From: Prosthecobacter sp.
Lineage (GTDB): Bacteria > Verrucomicrobiota > Verrucomicrobiia > Verrucomicrobiales > Verrucomicrobiaceae
Assembly: GCA_019186985.1 (NCBI GenBank)
Contig: JABARQ010000029.1
Span: 1 to 56,272 of the forward strand
DNA length: 56,272 nt
Reading direction: 5' to 3'
Below are positions 42,906 to 50,405 of this stretch, one piece after another. A program made the position numbers and the translations under genes. Position 1 is the stretch's first letter, and the number at the start of each line of letters is the position of its first letter. Below the pieces are notes generated by a model that saw only the letters and a program-made list of their open reading frames with translations, was not told the DNA's origin and did not search any database.

Positions 42906-45134
42906 TCAGGGGCTTGCAATCGGGGTGCTCACGCCGGCGATGGCAAGAAAAGTCCTGGCATCGACATGCATGTCAAGCTGGTCCCTTGGCGGCAGGTGCC
43001 GGTGCACGAACTGCCTGCCCTTTTCGATTGAGCTCATCTGGAGGATGGCCTCCATGGACCTGACGCCGTGCTTGAACCTGGGAATCGAGAGAAATGCGTC
43101 GGCGAGCAGGGGGTGCATCTGAGGCTTGTCTTCGATCATATCCCCCACTCGTTCCTTGAGCTGCCATTTGAGGAAAACGGCGCGCCGCAGCTTGTAGATG
43201 TGCTCATGCTCGCCGCTTTCGGGACGGTTCATCCCCTTGATGTTGAGGATTCCCCTGAGCCTGCTGATGAAGTCAGGTCCTTTTGCCGAGCAGAAGTCCG
43301 GATTTCGTGTGCGCTCGTTGAACTCGGAAAAGCTGTGGTTCACTCCGCCGGCAAACACGAAGATGGCCTTGCCAAAGCGGTACTTTTTGCCGTTCTGGAT
43401 GAATTCGCCGTCCTGCATGGGTGCGAGGAAGTACTTGAGCCAGCCGAATGGCTTGTCTTCAAAGGTGGAGTCAAACTCGTCAAAAAAAACCAGGGGTATG
43501 GGGCCGGCGAGGCATTTGTCACGGATGGCATGGTAGCTTTCCGCCAGCTCGTCCAGGGAACGGATCTGCGACATGTTGATCGTCACGTCCTCCCTGGCAA
43601 ACAGACCGGCGTCCCCGGACATCTCCTCGATGAGCTGCTTGACGCCGAAGGACTTGCCCGCGCCTGGCTGGCCGAAGACGCCGATGGAAAGCGGGCGCTC
43701 CCATTGTGAATTCTCATGATAGGTCATCAGCAGGCGCTGCAAGAAAAGATAATCCTCCACCTCCAGCCGGTCGACGAGCTGAAGCTTGCCGATGCTGACG
43801 ATCGGCAGGTGTGCGCGCGGGTCGTCGTCCAGGTAATCCCTGGCCAGCCTGTGACAGATGTCTTCAAGCTTTGCCTGTCCTTCCCCTCCCGGGGCCTCCG
43901 TGTCGGGAAGAACCATGCGCCAATATTTGTTAGGAGAGGTGGCGAGCAGGACGTCGACTTTTTTCAGGGCCCCGGGGTAACCGCCGTCCCGCGCCGAATC
44001 TGGACGGGCGGTTGGTCTGCGCTCCGCGTATTCCCTGACCTTCTTACGGTGCTTCCTCTGCCGTTCTTCAATCTCATCCTCCGCATCTCTCAGGAAGCCG
44101 CCGAACATGCCTGAGGCGTCATTTTTAACAAGCCCCTCAAGGGCTTCGGACTTTGCATCCCCGGGCCACTCGCCAAAAGCTTTCTTGAAGCAGCCATAGG
44201 TGGCGCATGTGGCCAGGTGGGCCGCGCCGGTTACGGCCGCGTCCACGCTGTCGGCGGTGGCAAGCTTTTCGGCGAGGGCCGAAGTCACGAGAAGGTCGTA
44301 GGCAATCATGGATCCGAGCCCGGGAAGCGCCGTGGGGGCGGGCCTCTGCGGGTGGTAGAAAAGCCGTATCAATGGCACGGATGTGTTGTTGGGGTCCTTG
44401 GAGATGACCACACATGCAGCATTCCCGATCCGGATGATCAGGTAGTCCAACAGCAGGTCCTTCACTATGATGTCCAGCAGAAACCTGGCGTCGGAGGCGT
44501 CGCAGGAAAGGCGTGTGGCACGGCAGATGTCACCCACGGTACGGTCGTAGGAGGTGTCCATCTGGATCAGAAAATCTGGCTCCAGGCTGCCCACGTCAAT
44601 CTGACCAATGATGTGCCTAGCCTTGGTCTCCCGGGTTTTTCTGGCATGTTCCACCAGGGATGCATGGTTTTTAGCGGCGATGATGACGGTTGTGTCCGGT
44701 CTGCTGAGGTCGGCGTTCAGTCGTCGTCGATGCCGTTCCCAGACATCTGGGACGTTGGTTCCACCGATGATGACCACGGGCCGCCTGATCCTGCTTCCAG
44801 AGACGGAAAGGAGCTTGCAAACAGTCGCATCCAGGCCCTGGGAGTCACGTTTCTCCGCTATCCTCACATAGCGGGTTCTTGGAATCAGGTTTTTTTTGTC
44901 ACTAGGCAGAGGGTTGAAAGGGGCGAGCGTCAGGTATCGGTCCGGACATTCGTCACCGGTGTGGGGCAGCTGGCCCTGAATGTTGCTCACTTTTCCATTC
45001 AGGCGCACCTGAAGGATCCCTGCGAGAACGGCGGCACCGCCCTCGAACTCATGCTTCATCACGGATGGGGCATGCGGAGGCAGAAGGAACCGGTGAATGG
45101 TGTAGGTGGGAGTTGCGATGAGAATGTTTGACAT
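42906..45134 (-). CDS. AAA+ ATPase with degenerate ribokinase-like N-terminal domain
   Basis: 742 residues; an AGAGGA lies 8 nt before the ATG. Residues about 1-310 look like a PfkB/ribokinase fold: an early GGAAVLAG, strands ending DYLIIRIGNAACVVISK, and a GLGSMIAYDLL segment where active kinases have GAGDxF. The catalytic aspartate is thus missing, so it probably binds a ligand without phosphorylating it. Residues 330-440 are charged and linker-like. An AAA+ module follows: Walker A GQPGAGKS near 490, Walker B LVFFDEFDS near 550, sensor strand AIFVFAGGVNHSF, and FISRLRG as possible arginine-finger region. It lies 38 bp after the KaiC-like gene and is probably cotranscribed. I know of no defined function. 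Confidence 0.72.
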   Translation of the reverse strand: MSNILIATPTYTIHRFLLPPHAPSVMKHEFEGGAAVLAGILQVRLNGKVSNIQGQLPHTGDECPDRYLTLAPFNPLPSDKKNLIPRTRYVRIAEKRDSQGLDATVCKLLSVSGSRIRRPVVIIGGTNVPDVWERHRRRLNADLSRPDTTVIIAAKNHASLVEHARKTRETKARHIIGQIDVGSLEPDFLIQMDTSYDRTVGDICRATRLSCDASDARFLLDIIVKDLLLDYLIIRIGNAACVVISKDPNNTSVPLIRLFYHPQRPAPTALPGLGSMIAYDLLVTSALAEKLATADSVDAAVTGAAHLATCATYGCFKKAFGEWPGDAKSEALEGLVKNDASGMFGGFLRDAEDEIEERQRKHRKKVREYAERRPTARPDSARDGGYPGALKKVDVLLATSPNKYWRMVLPDTEAPGGEGQAKLEDICHRLARDYLDDDPRAHLPIVSIGKLQLVDRLEVEDYLFLQRLLMTYHENSQWERPLSIGVFGQPGAGKSFGVKQLIEEMSGDAGLFAREDVTINMSQIRSLDELAESYHAIRDKCLAGPIPLVFFDEFDSTFEDKPFGWLKYFLAPMQDGEFIQNGKKYRFGKAIFVFAGGVNHSFSEFNERTRNPDFCSAKGPDFISRLRGILNIKGMNRPESGEHEHIYKLRRAVFLKWQLKERVGDMIEDKPQMHPLLADAFLSIPRFKHGVRSMEAILQMSSIEKGRQFVHRHLPPRDQLDMHVDARTFLAIAGVSTPIASP

Positions 45135-45172
45135 GGTTTTGTCCTCTTGACTGGCTTTCTGCGCGCTGCCGT

Positions 45173-48100
45173 TCAGCCAGCCTGGATGTCACGGTTCTTG
45201 GCGCCTTTGGATTCTTTGAAAAGAAGCTCGGCCTTGCTTTTGATGAGTGCTGACTGGTCGGCCCCTTTTTTTCTGGAGGCCATCATGATGTCGGCAAGGG
45301 CCTGGTGGATCACCCTGTGCATGTGCGCCGGGTCTATCCGCCCGTTGTCTCCATAAACCCGGTCCCTGCGCCTGGCCCGGCTGGCAAGGAAGCGAAGCAT
45401 CTGGTTCCAGTTCAGATAACTGATTCCAGGCACGGGGCGTTCACCATAATGCTGGTAAAAGTCCTGCCGGGCAGGCATGCCCGCGCCCATCCTGGCACGG
45501 CACTTGGCTACTTTTAGCGATGCGATTTCCTGTAGCAGCACATGAGCCAGGCCTGGCGAGCCCGTAGGGCTTTTGACCCCCACCATCCAGGCGCCGCAGC
45601 AGCCATAGCCGGTGCGTAGCCTGATGTTGGTAAACCTGTCCGGTCGACTCGGCTCAACCGCATGGTCGGCTGTGATGGCTGCGTCCCAACGGTCTGAAAT
45701 GCGCAGGCGTTTCCTGAAGTTGGCCCACTTGTTCAGTTTTTCGATGTCCCTTCTGTTGGGTGAAAGGGAAAGGTTGGGGCATTCATGCTTGTCGAGGCGT
45801 TCCTGTCTGTCGTCGCGCTTTTTCTTCCGGACATCTTCATCCAATTTCTCGGCATCATGGCCATGCCAGGCAGAAGGTCCCGGCGGCATGAACCCAAGGG
45901 ACATCAGCAGCTGTGAGTCGTCGTCGGACGCCGCCTGGCAGCGTTCGTTCACATCCGTGAAAGTGGAGTAAAAATGTCTGCTGAACGCGGACTCCGAGGT
46001 GTCGCTCAAGGTTGGGCAGGCCGGCATCAGGCCCTGCTCCACCAGGTGGGAGACGAATGAAAGGGCGCGCCGGACAGGCAGCATGTTGTGCTTCCTGTTC
46101 ACAAAGATGTCGGGAGTGCCGCCAAAAGCCCAGGTCAGCTCATAAAAGAAGCAGGCGGCGGTCTCAGGTGTTCTGCTGTCCCACGCAAAACCCCAGGGCA
46201 GCTCCTTCTTGTCCCGTTCATGCATCAGCTTCACCAGGGTGCCATCCGCGAGCGACGGCGGCACGAAGGTGATCTTTCCCCCTTGGGTTCCGCCGACGGG
46301 CCTGCACCACGGAAGCAGATATTCATCCAGCAGCCTCGCATAGCTGCCTAGCTGGCCGGGATCGTGCCTGCGCCATGGCAGGCGGTCGGCCGCCTCCCAC
46401 TCCACAAAAGGCTCCTTCTGCGGCCAGGACAGGGATTCGGGATCCAGCTTCCTGTTGACGCAGAACATGCCGAAGTCGAGCAAGGCTGGGACGGCATAAA
46501 GCCCGTTTTCGTTGTTTTCATGAGACTGAGGCTCTTCGCCGGAGGCACTTTTCCCGAGCGCTGGCAGGGTTGCCTTTTCCATCTCGAAGCACCAGAAATC
46601 CCCTGGGAAGATCGGGCCAGGGTCGTCAGGGTTGTTCTGGACGATTCCGGCGAGGTTGGACATTTGATGACTGTCCAGCACGGACTCCTTGGAGGGTTCG
46701 TGCTGGGGGGATCGAAGGCAGTCCTGGAGCTGCTGCACCAGATGCGCCACCCACCATTCGTCTCGCAGGACAATCTGCACGTCGCCTGTGGGAAACTTGA
46801 CCTGGTCTCCCTGGCCCTCCAGGGTTCCGGTGATGTCAAAGCGGGAGAATTCGCGCAGGCTGAATGAATAGGGCAGAAGCTTTTTAAGATGCTTTGTGAG
46901 CGCGGAATTAAAAAGCCTTTCGCGCCTGTTTTCCTGAAACAGCTGCAGGGTTACGCTGGCACGCCCGATTTGGCCTGAAAGCAGTCCTGCGTAGGCGTCG
47001 AAGCCGGAACAGATGTGAGTCCTTGTCGGGTTGACATGATCAAGAACGAACTCCCTGACGCGCTTGTCAAATCGGGCGTGGGATGACTTGATGATGGTGA
47101 CGGCGACACGACGGGCGTCTTCGATGCCCTTGAGGGCAAGCATGACAATGTTGTCGGCTGGCAGCCGGAACACGTCTGATTCCAGGACGTTGGGAGTTTG
47201 TGCCGCCTCGTAGGTCAGCAGCAGGGCGCAGTTTTCATACTCGGAAAAGAGGCTTATCAAGGCGTCCAGAACGAGTGAAACAGCCTCCTTTGGCCATGTG
47301 GCTGCAAGGTTGGAAATGCCGTCGATGGCCACTCGTTTCGGCATTGCAGCGTGTTTTCTCAGCCATTCCCGGATTTCCATCAGCAGCAGGTTGAAGTGCA
47401 GTCCGGCGCGCGGGCGGAAGATGGTTTCGCAGTTGTCTTTGGCGGCCTCGAACTCCTTCCCCCACTTTTTTCCGAAGTGTGCCAGTGGATAGCGCAGGTC
47501 GTTTTCAATCCCCACCAGCAGTGATTTGTTTGTCTTCCCGGCGGAATTTTCAAGGATGTGGCCGACCACCCAGTGATAGCACATGGATGTCTTGCCTGTG
47601 CCGGCCTCCCCGACCACGATCGTCACGCTCCTCGGGTGGATGGACTTGACCCTGGGCTTGTTCCTGGCATGAGCCGGATAGAACCAGTAGTCCGGCGTGT
47701 CCTTGAGCATGGCGTCAAGGCCTTCGATACCAGACGCCTGCTTGCCGTCATCTTCATTCGTCCCAGAGCGTCCGTGCTTTTTGCTAGGATCCTTAGGTTT
47801 TCCGGTGCCTTGCAGATAGGGTCGCTTGGCTATGATCACCGTGCCCCAGGCGCATCCATTCAAGTCCTTCAAGCCCTCGGATGCCTTCACCTTGCCTTCA
47901 ATGTTTTCCCGGAGAGTCTTGCCCTCCACCAGGCGAGGCAGTGTTTCATAAGTGATGATCTGCCAGGTGTGCATGCCCATCATCAGGTTGCAGCCTTGTG
48001 ATTTCTGCACTTCCAGTGATCGGAGCCTCATGCCCAGGGGCAGCATTTTGAGGCCTAGCCTGAAGACGATGTCACCCACATAGGTCTCGCTTTTCGGCCC

Positions 48101-48787
48101 CGGCGCGCCGGGCGCTTCATCTTCGGACAGCAGGATGATCATTCCCAGACGTCCAGCCTTTGAGGTGCCCCCGCAGCCCATGGCAAACTGGTTTTTCAAC
48201 CTGTAAATCAGCTCATGTGTCTGTCGTCGCTCGTCCCCTGGAGTGTGGCTGTCCTTGAACAGGGACGTTACGCTGTCGATGATCACAAAGGCAAACTGGT
48301 CAGGCTTCAGGTGCGGCTGGATGGCGATCTGTCTGACGATGAAGTTAACCAGCTCCTCCGAAGTCTTGACCGGTCGCTCAATCTCAAGAGGGGGGTTGAT
48401 GACGTGCAGGCCGGATGTGTTCAGGGGCTCCGGGTTCTCCTTGAAAAGCGGGTCCTTATCGGTGAACCACCCGCGACTTTGGTAGATCTCCCTCAGTCTG
48501 TCTCGGGTCACTTCCGTGCTGATGTAATAAACGACATGCTTGGGATGAGGTTCGGCATGCTCCGAAGCGGCAGTGTCTCCCAGAATGCAAGAACGTGTCA
48601 GTGATAGTGCGAGGCTAGTTTTTCCGGCACCCGGTGCACCTGTGATCACCAGCGTGGACCCAGCAGGAAAATTTTTTATACGCTTATCGTCATCGGGAGT
48701 GTTTTCGTGGAAAAGATCCGCCAGTCCTTGGATATGAAAAGTGGGCAGTCTTTCGCTCGACTTTGGCTTTGAGGCTGGGTCGCTCAT
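45173..48787 (-). CDS. Double RecA/KaiC-like ATPase with solute-binding-protein-like C-terminal region
   Basis: 1204 residues from MSDPASKPKS; nine upstream codons would cross the inverted repeat. First RecA-like domain: Walker A GAPGAGKT (50-57), Walker B FAFVIIDS near 167. Second: Walker A GEAGTGKT near 392, Walker B RVAIDGISN near 487. Two such domains in tandem are the KaiC layout. From about 690 to 950 the sequence resembles family-1 extracellular solute-binding proteins (LYAVPALLDFGMFCVNRKL, ETAACFFYELTWAFGG, RRALSFVSHLVEQGLMP), yet there is no signal peptide, so this fold would be cytoplasmic. The remaining 250 residues are basic and unassigned. No Shine-Dalgarno is visible. Together with the AAA+ gene it forms a two-gene NTPase unit of unknown role. 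Confidence 0.75.
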   Translation of the reverse strand: MSDPASKPKSSERLPTFHIQGLADLFHENTPDDDKRIKNFPAGSTLVITGAPGAGKTSLALSLTRSCILGDTAASEHAEPHPKHVVYYISTEVTRDRLREIYQSRGWFTDKDPLFKENPEPLNTSGLHVINPPLEIERPVKTSEELVNFIVRQIAIQPHLKPDQFAFVIIDSVTSLFKDSHTPGDERRQTHELIYRLKNQFAMGCGGTSKAGRLGMIILLSEDEAPGAPGPKSETYVGDIVFRLGLKMLPLGMRLRSLEVQKSQGCNLMMGMHTWQIITYETLPRLVEGKTLRENIEGKVKASEGLKDLNGCAWGTVIIAKRPYLQGTGKPKDPSKKHGRSGTNEDDGKQASGIEGLDAMLKDTPDYWFYPAHARNKPRVKSIHPRSVTIVVGEAGTGKTSMCYHWVVGHILENSAGKTNKSLLVGIENDLRYPLAHFGKKWGKEFEAAKDNCETIFRPRAGLHFNLLLMEIREWLRKHAAMPKRVAIDGISNLAATWPKEAVSLVLDALISLFSEYENCALLLTYEAAQTPNVLESDVFRLPADNIVMLALKGIEDARRVAVTIIKSSHARFDKRVREFVLDHVNPTRTHICSGFDAYAGLLSGQIGRASVTLQLFQENRRERLFNSALTKHLKKLLPYSFSLREFSRFDITGTLEGQGDQVKFPTGDVQIVLRDEWWVAHLVQQLQDCLRSPQHEPSKESVLDSHQMSNLAGIVQNNPDDPGPIFPGDFWCFEMEKATLPALGKSASGEEPQSHENNENGLYAVPALLDFGMFCVNRKLDPESLSWPQKEPFVEWEAADRLPWRRHDPGQLGSYARLLDEYLLPWCRPVGGTQGGKITFVPPSLADGTLVKLMHERDKKELPWGFAWDSRTPETAACFFYELTWAFGGTPDIFVNRKHNMLPVRRALSFVSHLVEQGLMPACPTLSDTSESAFSRHFYSTFTDVNERCQAASDDDSQLLMSLGFMPPGPSAWHGHDAEKLDEDVRKKKRDDRQERLDKHECPNLSLSPNRRDIEKLNKWANFRKRLRISDRWDAAITADHAVEPSRPDRFTNIRLRTGYGCCGAWMVGVKSPTGSPGLAHVLLQEIASLKVAKCRARMGAGMPARQDFYQHYGERPVPGISYLNWNQMLRFLASRARRRDRVYGDNGRIDPAHMHRVIHQALADIMMASRKKGADQSALIKSKAELLFKESKGAKNRDIQAG

Positions 48788-48823
48788 ATTAAATATTTGG
48801 CTGAGGCGCGCCAAATGTTTAAT
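48788..48823 (-). promoter_or_regulatory. Long inverted repeat abutting the KaiC-like gene's start codon
   Basis: ATTAAATATTTGGC (48788-48801), 8-nt spacer, GCCAAATGTTTAAT (48810-48823): 14-bp arms with one mismatch. It covers the whole region where a ribosome-binding site should be. It could be a repressor operator or a leader hairpin controlling translation. Confidence 0.65.
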
Positions 48824-48845
48824 GATGATTCAAGAACTGGGTCAA
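48817..48845 (-). promoter_or_regulatory. Possible promoter of the ATPase island
   Basis: Minus strand: TTGACC (48845-48840), 17-nt spacer, TTAAAC (48822-48817). The -10 is weak and overlaps the right arm of the inverted repeat, so a protein bound there would block polymerase. Confidence 0.35.
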
Positions 48846-48866
48846 TATCTTATACGCTGGGAGTAA

Positions 48867-48879
48867 CCTAAAGTTTAGG
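48867..48879. promoter_or_regulatory. Palindrome CCTAAA-G-TTTAGG upstream of the island
   Basis: Perfect 6-bp arms around one base, 80 bp before the KaiC-like start codon, in an AT-rich gap (48824-48994) that otherwise holds no gene. Possible upstream regulator site. Confidence 0.35.
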
Positions 48880-48994
48880 ATTTGCGTCTTTGCTGCGTAT
48901 TGTTGTGATGCGCTTATTGCGAATAATGCATTTCATAGGGTCAGAGATGCCTCTGTGGGTGCATTTCCAAGAAAATGACCTGAGGTCAGCTTCG

Positions 48995-50401
48995 TCAGCC
49001 TAACAACCGCGTGAACGGGTGCCCTTCGTTCTGGTCGATGCGCTCGGGCAGGCCCTTGTGGTTGTAGGTGAGCTTCGTGTGGTCGATGCCGAGCAGGTAA
49101 AGGATCGTCGAATGGATGTCGTGGACATGCAGCCGGTCCTCGACGGCATAGAGGCCGAGGTCGTCGGTGGCCCCGTAGGTGCGGCCTCCCTGCACGCCGC
49201 CGCCCGCCATCCACATGGTGAAGCCGGTCGGGTTGTGGTCGCGACCGTCGCCCTGTTCGGACATGGGGGTGCGGCCGAACTCGCCGCCCCAGATCACCAG
49301 GGTTTCGTCGAGCATGCCGCGTGCCTTCAGGTCGGCAAGCAGGCCGGCGATGGGCTTGTCGACAGCGTTGCAGAGGCGGGAGTGGTTGACCTCGATGCCC
49401 TTGTGGCTGTCCCACTTGCTGCCCGCGCCGCTGTAGAGCTGCACAAAGCGCACGCCGTTTTCGACGAGGCGGCGGGCGAGCAGGCAGTTGCGGCCGAAGA
49501 CTGCCGTGGCCTCGTTGTCCATGCCGTAGAGCTTCTTCGTGGCCTCGCTCTCCTGGCTGAGATCGACGGCCTCCGGCGCCTCGGCCTGCATCTGGAAGGC
49601 GAGCTCGTAACCCTTGATGCGGGCGTCCAGCTCGGTGTTGCTGGCGCGGCTGGCGTTGTAGTCGCGGTTCAGGGCGGCGAGCAGGTCCAGCTTGTCACGC
49701 TGGCGCAGGCGGTCCACCCCCTTGGGGTTGTCGAGATACTTGATCGGGGTGCCTTCGGAGCTGAACTCGACGCCCTGATACACGGCGGGCATGAAGCCGT
49801 TGCCCCAGTTGCGCACGCCGTTCACCACGGTGGCCTCGCTGTCCTTGATGACGACAAAACCGGGCAGGTTCTGGTTGGCGGTGCCGAGGCCGTACTGGGC
49901 CCAGGCACCGAGCGAAGGCCGTCCGCCAAAGACGGAGCCGGTGTTCATCGAGCAGACGCCGCCGGCGTGGTTGATGCCGCTGGAGGCGCAGGAATGGATG
50001 ACGGCGAGATCGTCGGCATGCCGGGCGACGTGGGTGAACCAGTCGGAGATCCACAATCCGCCCTGGCCATGCTGCTTCCAGGTGCGCTTGCATTCGAGCA
50101 GCGGCGACTTGGTTTCACCCATCGCCGTGATCGGGGCCTTGAAGCTGGCGGGCAGCGACTGGCCGGCTAGCTTGTTCAGCAGGGGCTTGTAATCAAAGGT
50201 GTCGAGATGACTGGGGCCGCCCTCCATGAAGAGGAAGATGACGCTCTTCGCCTTCGCGGGCCGGTGCGCGACACGCAGCGGGGCGGCGGCCGCCTGCTGC
50301 TCGCCCATGAGGGCGGCCAGGGCGACGGCGCCGAAGCCACAGCCGGCGGTTTGCAGGAAGTCGCGACGCGACGTGGGGTGGTCGAAACGGTTGCAGCTCA
50401 T
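48995..50401 (-). CDS. DUF1501-family exported protein, second copy
   Basis: 468 residues. A Tat-type signal (SRRDFLQTAGCGFGAVALAAL) starts near residue 11. DUF1501 motifs: SVIFLFMEGGPSHLDTFDYKP, GLWISDWFTHVARHADDLA, FVQLYSGAGSKWDSHKGIEVNH, VIWGGEFGRTPM, GRDHNPTGFTMWMAGGG and VHDIHSTILYLLGIDH. It is a distant paralogue of the protein at 32795-34204, with a different N-terminal part. It is exported folded by Tat and probably acts with the PSCyt1/PSD1 protein encoded immediately upstream (stop at 50406, start at 50401). Reaction unknown. Confidence 0.92.
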   Translation of the reverse strand: MSCNRFDHPTSRRDFLQTAGCGFGAVALAALMGEQQAAAAPLRVAHRPAKAKSVIFLFMEGGPSHLDTFDYKPLLNKLAGQSLPASFKAPITAMGETKSPLLECKRTWKQHGQGGLWISDWFTHVARHADDLAVIHSCASSGINHAGGVCSMNTGSVFGGRPSLGAWAQYGLGTANQNLPGFVVIKDSEATVVNGVRNWGNGFMPAVYQGVEFSSEGTPIKYLDNPKGVDRLRQRDKLDLLAALNRDYNASRASNTELDARIKGYELAFQMQAEAPEAVDLSQESEATKKLYGMDNEATAVFGRNCLLARRLVENGVRFVQLYSGAGSKWDSHKGIEVNHSRLCNAVDKPIAGLLADLKARGMLDETLVIWGGEFGRTPMSEQGDGRDHNPTGFTMWMAGGGVQGGRTYGATDDLGLYAVEDRLHVHDIHSTILYLLGIDHTKLTYNHKGLPERIDQNEGHPFTRLLG

Positions 50402-50405
50402 GATC

